The notes under the pieces are model-generated. The model did not search any database. It worked only from the letters and a program-made list of their open reading frames with translations, and was not told where the DNA came from. DNA of 64,000 nucleotides. Origin: Gallionella sp. Its GTDB lineage: Bacteria; Pseudomonadota; Gammaproteobacteria; Burkholderiales; Gallionellaceae. The stretch is taken from positions 1 through 64,000 of the forward strand of contig JAQTZW010000010.1 of assembly GCA_028687575.1 (NCBI GenBank), read 5' to 3'. Position numbers and translations under genes: made by a program. This document shows, one piece after another, positions 45,008-54,204 of the stretch (positions are counted from its first letter, which is position 1; the number at the start of each line of letters is the position of its first letter).

Positions 45008-46324
45008 ATGTCACCAGCAAACAACCGCAGCAATCATCAGGACATAGCAGCACCTATCGCCGGCTTCGTTGACCGCAACCATTGCTTGTCTCAGCTGGCA
45101 GACCTTGCCAGCGCCAGCACCTACCATCCGCTCGCAATCTGCTGGATCGTGCCGGACATCGTGCAACCGCCCGAGCAAAATCGGAAAAAATCCCTGTCGG
45201 AAGCGTTCCTCACCCTGACCGCCCAGCGCCTGCACCGCCAGACCGGTGCGGGTGCGCTGTGGTGCCGCATGTCGCCGGACGAATTCGTCTGCGTGCTAAC
45301 TAACCATGATTTTGATCGTACCAATCAACTTGCCACGAAGCTGTTGAATGAGCTTCAGGCCTGCCTGACACCAGCGGATCAACCACTCCAGGGCGCCACC
45401 AGCATGGGTATCGCCTTCCTGGACAGTAACGAGAACCCCTACGCCTGCCTTGAACGTGCCCATCAGGCGATGAATACCGCCAGACGCTCCGGCGGGAACC
45501 GCATCGTGGTTTCTGGTTCCGAGCCGTTGCCAGGACGTACGGGTGTACAACTTGCTCGCCACGAACTGGTGCTCGAAAATCGCCTCTACCGCACCATTGA
45601 TGAGGGAAGGCTGACCCTGCATTATCAGCCCTGCATGGATGTCAACGGCTGCCCTGTCTCAATTGAGGCATTGCTGCGTTGTGAAGCGTCTGGACTTTCC
45701 ACTGCCGATGCCATTCCGATTGCCGAGAAAACCGGTTTGATTGTGCGCCTCGGCGAATGGTCTATGTTGGAAGCGGCGCGCATGGCACGCCGCCTGTCTG
45801 CCGACAACCTGAGTATGCCTGTCTCAATCAATATTTCGCGCGCCCAACTCACCGCCCCGCGCTTCTCCCAGATGCTGCATGCCGCGCTGTTGTGCGCTGA
45901 TGCCAGCCCACAGCAATTCGAACTGGAACTGAGTGAATCGTTGCTGCAGGATCACTCCAGAACCGTACAATCCAACCTGCGCACCGTGCAAGCAGCCGGT
46001 TTTAACTTCGTTATTGATGATTTTGGCAGTACGCATTCTTGCCTGGCCAACCTGAAGAACATCACCACCACCAAAATCAAACTTGACCGAAAATTCACCG
46101 CCGCCCTGCCCTATGACCAGCGCTCCCTTTCGGTCGTAACTGCCATGGCACGATTGGCCGCCGAATTCGGCACACAAATCGTGGCAAAGGGGGTCGAAAC
46201 GACCACACAGCTTGACGCACTGCACCAGGCGGGGATATATGTCACGCAGGGATATTTGCACGCGGCACCGATGCCAGAGAATGAATTGCGCACATGGCTG
46301 AAAATTCGGGAGAAAAGAATATGA
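45008..46324 (+). CDS. Degenerate GGDEF-EAL protein
   Basis: About 438 residues (start uncertain; the ATG at 45008 lacks a clear ribosome site). The N-terminal GGDEF-like domain has MSPDEF where GGDEF is expected, so cyclase activity is doubtful. The EAL domain keeps IEALLRC, ELSESLL, DDFGSTHSCL and KLDRKF, but the AEGVET motif reads AKGVET, replacing a glutamate ligand with lysine, so phosphodiesterase activity is also doubtful. It may bind c-di-GMP as a receptor. It overlaps the downstream HDOD gene by 4 bp, so the two work together. Confidence 0.85.
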   Translation: MSPANNRSNHQDIAAPIAGFVDRNHCLSQLADLASASTYHPLAICWIVPDIVQPPEQNRKKSLSEAFLTLTAQRLHRQTGAGALWCRMSPDEFVCVLTNHDFDRTNQLATKLLNELQACLTPADQPLQGATSMGIAFLDSNENPYACLERAHQAMNTARRSGGNRIVVSGSEPLPGRTGVQLARHELVLENRLYRTIDEGRLTLHYQPCMDVNGCPVSIEALLRCEASGLSTADAIPIAEKTGLIVRLGEWSMLEAARMARRLSADNLSMPVSINISRAQLTAPRFSQMLHAALLCADASPQQFELELSESLLQDHSRTVQSNLRTVQAAGFNFVIDDFGSTHSCLANLKNITTTKIKLDRKFTAALPYDQRSLSVVTAMARLAAEFGTQIVAKGVETTTQLDALHQAGIYVTQGYLHAAPMPENELRTWLKIREKRI

Positions 46325-47190
46325 ACAAGACGGGGGGGCCGACTTTCATCGAGTCGCAACTGGAGGCATCGTTAAGGGAGATAGACATTCCGCCGCGCCC
46401 CCTGATTCTCGACCGCATCAATGAAGAGATGCAGAAAGACGAACCGGATTTCAACCACCTGGCCAGCCTGATCTCTGCCGATGTCGCCTTGGCGGCCAGC
46501 CTGATCAAAATCACCAACTCCCCCTTCTTCGGCCTGCGCGGCCACGTTCATTCCCCCCGAGAAGCCCTGATGCTGCTCGGCCTGAATGTCGCCGCCAAGG
46601 CGGTCGCCGGTATCGTCATGCGCCGAGCCTTCCCCCGTTCACCGCAGCTAGAGCGTTTCTGGGATGCTTCGGCGCTGATCGCTAAACTTTCCGGCTGGCT
46701 TGCGCAACGTGTCACCAACCACCGGTTGCGCGCCGACGACGCCTACACCTTCGGTCTGTTTCGAGATTGCGGCATTCCCATCCTGCTGGCCCGCCGCCCC
46801 AGCTACTTTGAGATACTGGTCGAAGCCAACCACGATGCCGGGCGCAGCTTCACCGCCATCGAAGATCTGATACTGCCAACCAACCATGCCGTCGTCGGCA
46901 GCATACTCACGCAGAGCTGGGGGTTGACCAATGAAACCACGCTGTCCGTACAACATCATCACGACCTGGCATTTCTCGATGCGTCCACCATCCCGCCCTC
47001 GCTGAACAGCCGCTACATGATTGCAGTCGCGCAACTGGCTGAATATCTGCTGCAACGTCATACCGGACGCAGTCACACCCGGGAATGGGACAAGCTGGGT
47101 CCGGCCTGCCTGCGCCTGCTCAAGCTGGATGAGGCTGGTATCGCGGATCTGCTGACGGAAGCCATGCCCATCATGGATGCCGAACTCTGA
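46321..47190 (+). CDS. HDOD domain protein
   Basis: A protein of 289 residues with an HDOD domain (PPRPLILDRINEEMQKDEPDFNHLASLISADVALAASLIKITNSPFFG, then a run of helices with LRADDAYTFGLFRDCGIPIL). HDOD proteins are non-enzymatic relatives of the HD domain and act in signalling. The ATG at 46321 overlaps the TGA of the GGDEF-EAL gene, after a GGAG site. It is probably co-translated with that gene. Confidence 0.9.
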   Translation: MNKTGGPTFIESQLEASLREIDIPPRPLILDRINEEMQKDEPDFNHLASLISADVALAASLIKITNSPFFGLRGHVHSPREALMLLGLNVAAKAVAGIVMRRAFPRSPQLERFWDASALIAKLSGWLAQRVTNHRLRADDAYTFGLFRDCGIPILLARRPSYFEILVEANHDAGRSFTAIEDLILPTNHAVVGSILTQSWGLTNETTLSVQHHHDLAFLDASTIPPSLNSRYMIAVAQLAEYLLQRHTGRSHTREWDKLGPACLRLLKLDEAGIADLLTEAMPIMDAEL

Positions 47191-47216
47191 ACACTGCCCC
47201 ACTAACTTCAGTCTGG

Positions 47217-47783
47217 ATGCTGCCAAATTCCCGGCCAGATTACCTTGCTGGCTATCCTGCCGAGCTGACCTCGCAAATCAGACAACTGATCGAACAAGAC
47301 AAACTGGCCGACAGGCTGTTGTACAAATATCCACAGGCACACGACATTCGCACTGATCGCGCGCTGCATGACTATGCGCAGGACATCAAGGCACGCCATC
47401 TGCGTAACGCCGCCCCACTCGGGCGGGTGTGCTACGACAGCAAACTGCACGACCTGCGCAACGCGCTCGGGCTGCACAGCCGCATCTCGCGGGTGCAGGG
47501 CGGCAAGTTGCAAAGCAAGCGCGAGTTGCGCGTGGCTAGCGTGTTCAGGGAGATGCCGGAAGCGTTCCTGCGCATGATCGTGGTACACGAACTGGCGCAC
47601 TTCAAGGAAGGCGAACACAACAAGGCGTTCTACCAGCTATGCCGCCACATGGAACCGGATTACCACCAGCTGGAATTCGACCTGCGCGTCTACCTCACCC
47701 ACCTGGAAGCCACTGGCCGCGCACTGTGGGCGACCAAACCGGGCGGACTCACATCGCCCGTACCTTCACCGACTTGCCCTTGA
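47217..47783 (+). CDS. YgjP-like zinc metalloprotein (SprT/WLM-like)
   Basis: A protein of 188 residues with the zinc motif HELAHFKEGEHNKAFYQLC, in which HExxH is followed by a His six residues on, as in YgjP (DUF45) metallopeptidase-like proteins. The start at 47217 is an ATG overlapping nothing upstream. The last 35 bases overlap the 3' end of dbpA on the opposite strand, so the C-terminal tail GGLTSPVPSPTCP may be non-conserved. The role is unknown, probably proteolytic. Confidence 0.8.
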   Translation: MLPNSRPDYLAGYPAELTSQIRQLIEQDKLADRLLYKYPQAHDIRTDRALHDYAQDIKARHLRNAAPLGRVCYDSKLHDLRNALGLHSRISRVQGGKLQSKRELRVASVFREMPEAFLRMIVVHELAHFKEGEHNKAFYQLCRHMEPDYHQLEFDLRVYLTHLEATGRALWATKPGGLTSPVPSPTCP

Positions 47784-49164
47784 CCTTGCCTGCCGACAGG
47801 CGGCGGACAGCTTCAGCGGCGATCTCGCGCCGCACCGCGACATAGGTCGAGAACTCGGTGACATTGATCTTGCCGACCTGCTCGCGGGTGTAGCCGGCAT
47901 CACCGGTCAGCGCGCCCAGCACGTCGCCGGCACGGATTTTCTCCTTGCGGCCACCCAAAATCTGCAACGTGACCATCGCCGGCAACAGCGGCGCGTCGTC
48001 CTCGTCCTTCAACTCATCCATCTGATGCCATTCCGGCACGCTGCCGGTCATTTTGGCGATGCTCACGATGCGGTGCCGGTCGGTCGGCAAGACCAGCGAG
48101 AACGCCCATCCGTCGCTGTCGGCGCGTCCGGTGCGGCCTATGCGGTGGACATGCACCTCCGGGTCGGGCGTGACATCCACATTGACGACCGCCTCCAGCT
48201 GCTCGATGTCCAGCCCGCGCGCCGCCACATCGGTCGCCACCAGCACCGAGCAACTGCGGTTGGCGAACTGGATCAGCACCTGATCGCGCTCGCGCTGCTC
48301 CATATCGCCATTGAGCGTCAGCGCATAAATCCCCTGCGCGTGCAGCGCTTCGAGCAGGGCGCGGCATTGCTGCTTGGTGTTGCAAAAGGCCAGCGTGCTC
48401 TGCGGACGATAGTGACGCAGCAAGCGGCCGACCGCCTGTAGCTTTTCCTCGCGGCTCACCTCGTAAAAGCGCTGGCGGATCTTGTGCGGTTCGTGCTGTT
48501 CGGTCAGCTCGATCTGCTGCGGGTTGCGCATGAACTGGCGGGCCAGCCGTGCGATACCGTCGGGGAAGGTCGCCGAAAACAGCAGCGTCTGGCGATTGGC
48601 CGGGCAATGGCGCGCAACGTAGGCAATGGAATCGTAAAACCCCATGTCCAGCATGCGGTCGGCCTCGTCCAGCACCAGCGTTTCCAGCGCCTCCAGATTG
48701 AGGCTACCGCGATCCAGATGATCCATGATGCGGCCGGGCGTGCCGACCACGATGTGCGCGCCGTGCTCCAGACTGGCCATCTGCGGACGCATCGTGCTGC
48801 CGCCGCACAGTGTGAGCACCTTGATGTTGTCAGCGGCGCGCGCCAGCCGGCGGATCTCCTGCGTCACCTGATCGGCCAGCTCGCGGGTCGGGCACAACAC
48901 CATCGCCTGCACCGCGAAACGGCGCGGATTCAGTTTGGTCAGCAGCGGGATGGCGAACGCCGCCGTCTTGCCGCTGCCGGTTTTGGCCTGCGCGATCAGG
49001 TCGTGGCGGGCCAGTGTGACCGGCAGACTGGCCTGCTGCACCGGTGTCATGGTCAGGTAGCCCAGTTGTTTCAGGTTCGCCTTCATGCCGGGAGAAAGCG
49101 GCAATTCGTCAAAGGAACGCCCGTCGGAGGCGGGCGGATTGGGGAGTTGTGTAGTATCGGTCAT
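47749..49164 (-). CDS. dbpA: ATP-dependent RNA helicase DbpA
   Basis: A DEAD-box helicase of 471 residues. Q motif region FDELPLSPGMKANLKQLGY, Walker A AKTGSGKTAA, DEAD in LVLDEADRMLD, SAT and HRIGRTGR are all present. The C-terminal DbpA RNA-binding domain (ALTGDAGYTREQVGKINVTEFSTYVAV) that recognises 23S rRNA helix 92 identifies it. It acts in 50S subunit assembly. Its 3' end overlaps the YgjP-like gene. Confidence 0.94.
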   Translation of the reverse strand: MTDTTQLPNPPASDGRSFDELPLSPGMKANLKQLGYLTMTPVQQASLPVTLARHDLIAQAKTGSGKTAAFAIPLLTKLNPRRFAVQAMVLCPTRELADQVTQEIRRLARAADNIKVLTLCGGSTMRPQMASLEHGAHIVVGTPGRIMDHLDRGSLNLEALETLVLDEADRMLDMGFYDSIAYVARHCPANRQTLLFSATFPDGIARLARQFMRNPQQIELTEQHEPHKIRQRFYEVSREEKLQAVGRLLRHYRPQSTLAFCNTKQQCRALLEALHAQGIYALTLNGDMEQRERDQVLIQFANRSCSVLVATDVAARGLDIEQLEAVVNVDVTPDPEVHVHRIGRTGRADSDGWAFSLVLPTDRHRIVSIAKMTGSVPEWHQMDELKDEDDAPLLPAMVTLQILGGRKEKIRAGDVLGALTGDAGYTREQVGKINVTEFSTYVAVRREIAAEAVRRLSAGKVKGKSVKVRAM

Positions 49165-49273
49165 GCCCGATTATCCCAGCTTGCAGCAAGACTTGCCCGG
49201 AAAATTTCTCTGTATCGAACCGCGCCGTCCCCTTCGTTCCGCAACCGGTGCAACACCCGGGATTATCAGCCGG

Positions 49274-49279
49274 TATAAT
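49274..49279 (+). promoter_or_regulatory. -10 box of the MscS-type channel gene
   Basis: TATAAT 33 bases before the ATG at 49312. The -35 (CAACAC or nearby) is poor. Confidence 0.45.
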
Positions 49280-49311
49280 CTCACCTTCACGAATCAGCGA
49301 CCTGGCAGTAC

Positions 49312-50388
49312 ATGAACACCTTTTTCAACGAATTGAGCGAACACCACCTCACCCTGCTCGCCGTGCTGGCCGCGACACTGGCCGCGCATTTCGTGATGCG
49401 CCTGGCGTTCCGCCATTTTTCCGCACTTACCGCCAAAACCAGCAACGTCTGGGACGACGCGCTGCTGGAAGCGGCCAAGCGACCACTGCCATTGCTAATC
49501 TGGCTGACCGGACTTTTCACCGCGCTGCAAGTGCACTATGCGATGACTGACCGCGAGCTGCCGCATCTCATCATCAGCCTGCGCATCATCCTGATCACGG
49601 TATGCGTCGCCTGGTATCTGTTCGCGCTGATCCGCCATGCCGCCGCCAACAGCGTGGCGATACAGACCGCGCGCGGCGAGGAAGTGGACTTCACCACTAT
49701 CCACGGCATCAGCAAGCTGGCGCGCATCGTGGTGGTCGTGCTGACCGGGCTGGTCATCGCCCAGTCGCTGGGCTTCAGCATCTCGGGCGTGCTGGCGTTC
49801 GGCGGCGTGGGGGGCATCGCGGTCGGTTTCGCCGCCAAGGACCTGCTCGCCAACTTCTTCGGCGGGCTGATGCTGCATCTGGACCGCCCCTTCAAACTGG
49901 GCGACACCATCCGCTCGCCCGACAAGGACATCGAGGGGCGCGTCGAATACATCGGCTGGCGGCAGACCGCGCTGCGCGGCCGCAACATGGACATGATCTA
50001 CGTCCCCAATTCGCTGTTCAACGCCGTGGTGCTGGTCAACCTGTCGCGGCGCAGCCACCGCCGCATTGAGGAAACCATCGGCCTGCGCTACCAAGACATG
50101 GCCGCAGTGACTGGCATCTGCGAGGAAATGCGCGCCATGCTGCGCGCCCGCGCCGATATAGACCCGAGCCGCGACGCGATCGTCTCGTTCAACCGCTACG
50201 GCGAATCCAGCCTGGAAATCTATCTGCTGGCGTTCACGCTGACCACCGACTTCGCCGAATTCAATGCCGCCAAGCAGGCCATCCTGCTGGAAGTCGCCAC
50301 CATCGTCGCGCGACACGGCGCCGACTTCCCGTTCCCGACGCGCACCCTGCACCTCGCGGACGGCAGCCTGACCGCCTCCAACCCTTAA
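49312..50388 (+). CDS. MscS family mechanosensitive channel
   Basis: A protein of 358 residues. About four helices lead into the MscS core: GFSISGVLAFGGVGGIAVGFAAKDLLANFFGGLMLHLDRPFKLGDTI (pore helix and beta domain). The C-terminal cytoplasmic vestibule is full length. It releases solutes upon osmotic down-shock. It may be co-transcribed with the ZIP-like gene 17 bp downstream. Confidence 0.93.
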   Translation: MNTFFNELSEHHLTLLAVLAATLAAHFVMRLAFRHFSALTAKTSNVWDDALLEAAKRPLPLLIWLTGLFTALQVHYAMTDRELPHLIISLRIILITVCVAWYLFALIRHAAANSVAIQTARGEEVDFTTIHGISKLARIVVVVLTGLVIAQSLGFSISGVLAFGGVGGIAVGFAAKDLLANFFGGLMLHLDRPFKLGDTIRSPDKDIEGRVEYIGWRQTALRGRNMDMIYVPNSLFNAVVLVNLSRRSHRRIEETIGLRYQDMAAVTGICEEMRAMLRARADIDPSRDAIVSFNRYGESSLEIYLLAFTLTTDFAEFNAAKQAILLEVATIVARHGADFPFPTRTLHLADGSLTASNP

Positions 50389-50404
50389 GCCACGGACACT
50401 CGCC

Positions 50405-51124
50405 ATGAACACACACGACCTCCTGATAATGTCCATCCCCGCTCTGGTAGCCTTGGGCGGCGGTTTCCTCGCCTCGTTCTGGAAACCCGACCACCAGACG
50501 CGCAGCCTGATCCAGCATTTCGCCGCAGGCGTGGTGCTGGCAGCGCTGGCAGTGGAACTGCTGCCGGAAATCAGCCGCGAACATGCGCCGGGGCCGGTGC
50601 TGATCGGCGCGTTCGCGCTGGGCAGTTTGTTCATGTACGGCCTGAAACTGTGGAGCATGCACCTCGAACACGAAGCAGAGGCCTCCGGCGCGACTGATGG
50701 TCTTAACACCGGCCTGCTGCTGGCCACCTTCATAGACGTGGCGATGGATGGCTTCATCATCGGCGCGGGCTTCGCTGCCGGCGGCGAGACCGGCACCATC
50801 CTGGCGCTCGGCCTGTCGGTGGAACTGCTGTTCCTCGGCCTGGCACTTTCCTCCGCCGCCACCGCCGGCTGGCGCATCGTCGCCCTGTCCGGCGCGCTGG
50901 GTGCCACCGTGCTGGGGACCGCACTGGCCGGCAACCTGCTGCTGGCAGGCGCCTCGCATGCCCTGATCGGCGGCACGCTGGCCTTCAGCGCCGCCGCGCT
51001 GCTCTACCTGGTCACCGAAGAACTGCTGATGGAAGCCCACGAAGTCGAAGAAAAGCCGGTCTCCACGCTGGTGCTGTTCGGCGGCTTCCTCGCCTTCTGG
51101 AGCATCCAATTGCTCGGACAATAA
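50405..51124 (+). CDS. ZIP-like membrane protein with degenerate metal-binding motifs
   Basis: An inner-membrane protein of 239 residues with about eight helices and the general layout of ZIP transporters. QHFAAGVVLAALAVELLPE starts like a ZIP helix 2. The helix 4 motif HNFxDG reads TFIDVAMDG, and the helix 5 motif HEIPxE reads SVELLFLGL, so the usual metal-binding histidines are missing. It may carry another ion or have a regulatory role. Similar degenerate ZIP proteins occur in proteobacteria, but their function is unknown to me. Confidence 0.75.
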   Translation: MNTHDLLIMSIPALVALGGGFLASFWKPDHQTRSLIQHFAAGVVLAALAVELLPEISREHAPGPVLIGAFALGSLFMYGLKLWSMHLEHEAEASGATDGLNTGLLLATFIDVAMDGFIIGAGFAAGGETGTILALGLSVELLFLGLALSSAATAGWRIVALSGALGATVLGTALAGNLLLAGASHALIGGTLAFSAAALLYLVTEELLMEAHEVEEKPVSTLVLFGGFLAFWSIQLLGQ

Positions 51125-51195
51125 TCAAGGCGCATGAATTGCCTTCAACCGGCGGCTGGGACACAATGCGCCCTTTGTGCATTCGAGAAAATAAG

Positions 51196-51552
51196 ATGAG
51201 CGAGGCGGATTTCGACCGGGTCAGGCGGCAGGTGCGCGAGTTCGTCGCGGCGCGCGACTGGGATCAGTTTCATTCACCCAAGAATCTGGCGATGGCGCTG
51301 ATCGTCGAGGCGGCGGAGCTGGTAGAGCATTTCCAGTGGCTGAGCGAGGCAGAAAGCGCCGATCTGCCGCCTGAGAAGTTGGCCCTCGTGGAGCAAGAGC
51401 TAGCCGACATCCAGGTGTATCTGATCAGTCTGGCGGCAAAGCTCAATCTTGACCTGATTGCTGCCGTGGACAAAAAGATGCTGCTGAACGCGCAGAAATA
51501 TCCGGTGGACAAGGCGCGCGGCAACTCGAAAAAATATAACGAGTACGAATGA
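51196..51552 (+). CDS. MazG-like nucleotide pyrophosphohydrolase
   Basis: A protein of 118 residues of the all-alpha NTP pyrophosphatase class. The ligand-binding motif EAAELVEHFQWLSE is followed by EQELADIQVYLISLAAKLNLDL. Such enzymes hydrolyse dCTP or other dNTPs. The ATG at 51196 is preceded by GAGAAAA. It overlaps the tsaC gene by 4 bp. Confidence 0.9.
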   Translation: MSEADFDRVRRQVREFVAARDWDQFHSPKNLAMALIVEAAELVEHFQWLSEAESADLPPEKLALVEQELADIQVYLISLAAKLNLDLIAAVDKKMLLNAQKYPVDKARGNSKKYNEYE

Positions 51553-52133
51553 CCGGGCAGACGATGGATGCGTTTCCTCCGGTCAGGATGCCGGTTGCGG
51601 CCCGGCAACTGGCTGCTTTTCTGCGACGCGGCGGGCTGATCGCCTATCCCACCGAGTCGTGCTACGGCTTCGGCTGCGATCCTGCCAACCGCGCCGCCGT
51701 CAAGCGCCTGCTCAGACTCAAGCAGCGCCCGCAAAAAAAAGGCTTGATTCTGATCGCATCGTCCTTTCGGCAGGTGGCAAAATATCTTCAGCCGGTGTCG
51801 CCGCAAGGCCAGCGCAAACTGGTAGAAGACGGTGCGCGGGCGGTTACTTACCTGTTGCCGGTGAAACCGTCCTGCCCGCGCTGGTTGCGCGGCGCACACG
51901 ATACGCTGGCGGTGCGCATGACCGCGCATCCCGTAGCAAAGCAGCTTTGCCGCAGCGCGGACAGCGCGCTGGTGTCCACCAGCGCCAATCTTGGCGGGCG
52001 GCGTTCGGTGCGCAGTTATGCCGATTGCCAGCGCCAGTTCGGTAAAAAAGTATGGGTATTGCCGGGGCGAGTCGGAAAACGCAAGCAACCGTCGAGGATA
52101 GTTGCGTGGGCGGATGGTAGAATCATGCGCTGA
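51549..52133 (+). CDS. tsaC: Threonylcarbamoyl-AMP synthase TsaC (Sua5/YrdC)
   Basis: A protein of 194 residues of the YrdC fold: [34 protein letters not shown], and the conserved [12 protein letters not shown] plus STSANLGG segments. It makes threonylcarbamoyl-AMP from threonine, bicarbonate and ATP for t6A modification of tRNA. Its ATG overlaps the MazG-like stop codon; hemF follows after 83 bp. Other Met codons follow soon after (TM, RMP), so the exact start is uncertain. Confidence 0.9.
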   Translation: MTGQTMDAFPPVRMPVAARQLAAFLRRGGLIAYPTESCYGFGCDPANRAAVKRLLRLKQRPQKKGLILIASSFRQVAKYLQPVSPQGQRKLVEDGARAVTYLLPVKPSCPRWLRGAHDTLAVRMTAHPVAKQLCRSADSALVSTSANLGGRRSVRSYADCQRQFGKKVWVLPGRVGKRKQPSRIVAWADGRIMR

Positions 52134-52216
52134 TGCAGATGGGGAGTGCGCAGCCTCGGTTGTGCGACAAGTATTCAAGAAAGCGGCGCGTGGCGCTGCA
52201 TGGCATAGGGGAAAAC

Positions 52217-53143
52217 ATGAGTAATAACGTGGATAGCGCAGCGGTAAAGGAATACCTGCTGGAATTGCAGGAACTGATCGTCGAGCGTCTGGAGCAGGTG
52301 GATGGCAAGAAATTCTTGCGCGACAAGTGGACGCGCGCCACCGGCAGTGGCGGCATCGGCAAGGGCGAAGGCATCAGTTGCATCATCGAGGAAGGCAATG
52401 TGCTGGAGCGCGGCGGCGTGGCATTTTCGCATGTGCAGGGCGACAAGATGCCGGCTTCTGCCACGGCACACCGCCCCGAGCTGGCCGGCTGTACCTGGGA
52501 AGCGATGGGCGTGTCACTGGTGATGCACCCGAGGAATCCGTATGCGCCGACCTCGCACGCCAACGTGCGTATGTTCATGGCGACAAAACCCGACGGCGAC
52601 AAGGTGTTCTGGTTTGGTGGCGGCATGGACCTCACGCCGTATTACGGCTTCGAGGAGGACGCGAAACATTTTCACCAGATCTGCAAAAATGCGCTCGATC
52701 CGTTCGATCCAACGCTGCATGCGAAGTACAAGAAATGGTGTGACGAATATTTCTTCCTGAAGCATCGCAATGAGCCGCGCGGCGTGGGCGGCATCTTCTT
52801 TGATGATTTGAGCGCACCGGATTTTGCAACGGCTTTTGGTGTTCAGCAAAGCGTCGGCGACCATTTCCTGTCGGCCTATGTGCCGCTGCTGGAAAAGCGC
52901 ATGAACACCCCTTACGGCGAACGCGAGCGCGACTTTCAGCTGTATCGTCGTGGCCGCTATGTGGAATTCAACCTGGTGATAGATCGCGGCACTATCTTCG
53001 GCCTGCAATCGAATGGCCGCACCGAATCCATCCTGCTGTCCATGCCGCCGCTGGTGAAATGGCGCTACGACTGGCATCCGGAAGCCGGCACGCCGGAAGC
53101 GGAGTTGTACGACAAATTCCTAGTCCCTAAAGACTGGGTGTAA
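52217..53143 (+). CDS. hemF: Oxygen-dependent coproporphyrinogen III oxidase HemF
   Basis: A protein of 308 residues with HemF motifs: [51 protein letters not shown], and [14 protein letters not shown]. It converts coproporphyrinogen III into protoporphyrinogen IX with oxygen, indicating aerobic haem synthesis. The ATG at 52217 has an AGGGGA site. A strong terminator follows. Confidence 0.97.
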   Translation: MSNNVDSAAVKEYLLELQELIVERLEQVDGKKFLRDKWTRATGSGGIGKGEGISCIIEEGNVLERGGVAFSHVQGDKMPASATAHRPELAGCTWEAMGVSLVMHPRNPYAPTSHANVRMFMATKPDGDKVFWFGGGMDLTPYYGFEEDAKHFHQICKNALDPFDPTLHAKYKKWCDEYFFLKHRNEPRGVGGIFFDDLSAPDFATAFGVQQSVGDHFLSAYVPLLEKRMNTPYGERERDFQLYRRGRYVEFNLVIDRGTIFGLQSNGRTESILLSMPPLVKWRYDWHPEAGTPEAELYDKFLVPKDWV

Positions 53144-53150
53144 GCCAAGC

Positions 53151-53174
53151 AAAACCCGCCAGCGGCGGGTTTTT
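53151..53174 (+). terminator. Intrinsic terminator after hemF
   Basis: ACCCGCC-AGC-GGCGGGT with a flanking A-run before and TTTTT after; it lies 7 bp after the stop codon. Confidence 0.9.
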
Positions 53175-53237
53175 CAATTGTGCCGGGTAATACCGGCGGT
53201 GCTGCTCCCGCGCGGTGGCGGCAGAAGGTCGTGAGCG

Positions 53238-53480
53238 TCAGAAGCTGCTCATGTCTAGCTTCTTGTAAAAACTCGCCGGGATGCTTTCGCAGTCGCTATC
53301 GTCTTCAACCTTGCTGGAGGCGGCCTGGGTCTGTCGCGTGGCGGAGGCGGAGGCGGGTGTTACCTGTTCGGCCTTGGCAACGGCACGTTTCTTCTTGTTC
53401 TCGTCTTCCTCTATTGCCTGCGCCGGGATGGCGAACAGGCAGGACAGTATCAATGCGGTGATTACCATCTGAAATTGCAT
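53238..53480 (-). CDS. Small exported protein of unknown function
   Basis: A protein of 80 residues with a signal peptide (MVITALILSCLFAIPAQA) and a short charged mature part of about 60 residues, EDENKKKRAVAK then a Ser/Thr/Ala-rich linker, ending CESIPASFYKKLDMSSF. An AGGAAAG site precedes the ATG at 53480. I recognise no family. A single cysteine in the mature part might form a disulfide or bind a metal. It is a single gene on the minus strand after hemF. Confidence 0.65.
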   Translation of the reverse strand: MQFQMVITALILSCLFAIPAQAIEEDENKKKRAVAKAEQVTPASASATRQTQAASSKVEDDSDCESIPASFYKKLDMSSF

Positions 53481-53573
53481 ATCTTTCCTCACATAGTCAA
53501 AAGTAACAAAGCAAAATCGCTTCACATTGGTTGACTATTGTTGTCGGGATTGGTTCCCGTGGTGCGGATGAAT

Positions 53574-54200
53574 TTATTCAGACTTGCGCAACACGATGCC
53601 CCGGAACCAACCGCCGGCCAGCAAGGGTCGGTCGCTGACGACTTCCAGCTGTGGCACGGCATCGAGGACTTCCTCGAACACCACGTCCATGCGCGTGGCG
53701 ATGCGGCGCGACAGCGGGGTAAGCAGGCGGCGCAGCGGCGCGGCTTTGCCCGGTTGCAGGAATTTGTCGAACAGCAGGATGCTGCCGCCCGGCTTTAGCA
53801 CTCTGGCGGCTTCCGACAGGCAGCGGCGCGGCTCCGGCACGACGGCGGCGATCAAGTGCAGCACCACGAAATCGAACTGCGCGTCAGAGAACGGCAGCGC
53901 CATGCTATCGCCCAGCACGAAATCCACTTGCAGATTCGCCGCGCGTGGCCTGGCACGTGCCAACATCCCAGCGTTGAAGTCCAGTGCAGTGTAGTGATGC
54001 TGCGAGGGAAGCAAAGGCAGGTCGAGTCCAGTACCTGCGCCGCTGACCAGAATCCGGTAGCTGCCAGACATCGGCAGCGCGGCCAGCGAAGCCTGCCGCG
54101 CATGGCGCATCGGGCGCTCGATGACGGCATCGTAAAGCGGTGCGATCAGGCTGTAACTGGCGCGCAACAGTGGATTCTGACGATAGGGTTGGTCGTGCAT
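53574..54200 (-). CDS. Class I SAM-dependent methyltransferase
   Basis: A protein of 208 residues. The SAM-binding glycine-rich loop is ILVSGAGTGLDLPLLP, then ALDFNAGMLARAR, FVLGDSMALPFSDAQFDFVVLHLIAAVV and VLKPGGSILLFD. It resembles UbiE/phosphatidylethanolamine N-methyltransferase-like enzymes. The substrate is unknown. It is 4 bp downstream of oxyR on the same strand, so probably co-transcribed with it. Confidence 0.88.
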   Translation of the reverse strand: MHDQPYRQNPLLRASYSLIAPLYDAVIERPMRHARQASLAALPMSGSYRILVSGAGTGLDLPLLPSQHHYTALDFNAGMLARARPRAANLQVDFVLGDSMALPFSDAQFDFVVLHLIAAVVPEPRRCLSEAARVLKPGGSILLFDKFLQPGKAAPLRRLLTPLSRRIATRMDVVFEEVLDAVPQLEVVSDRPLLAGGWFRGIVLRKSE

Positions 54201-54204
54201 GGTG

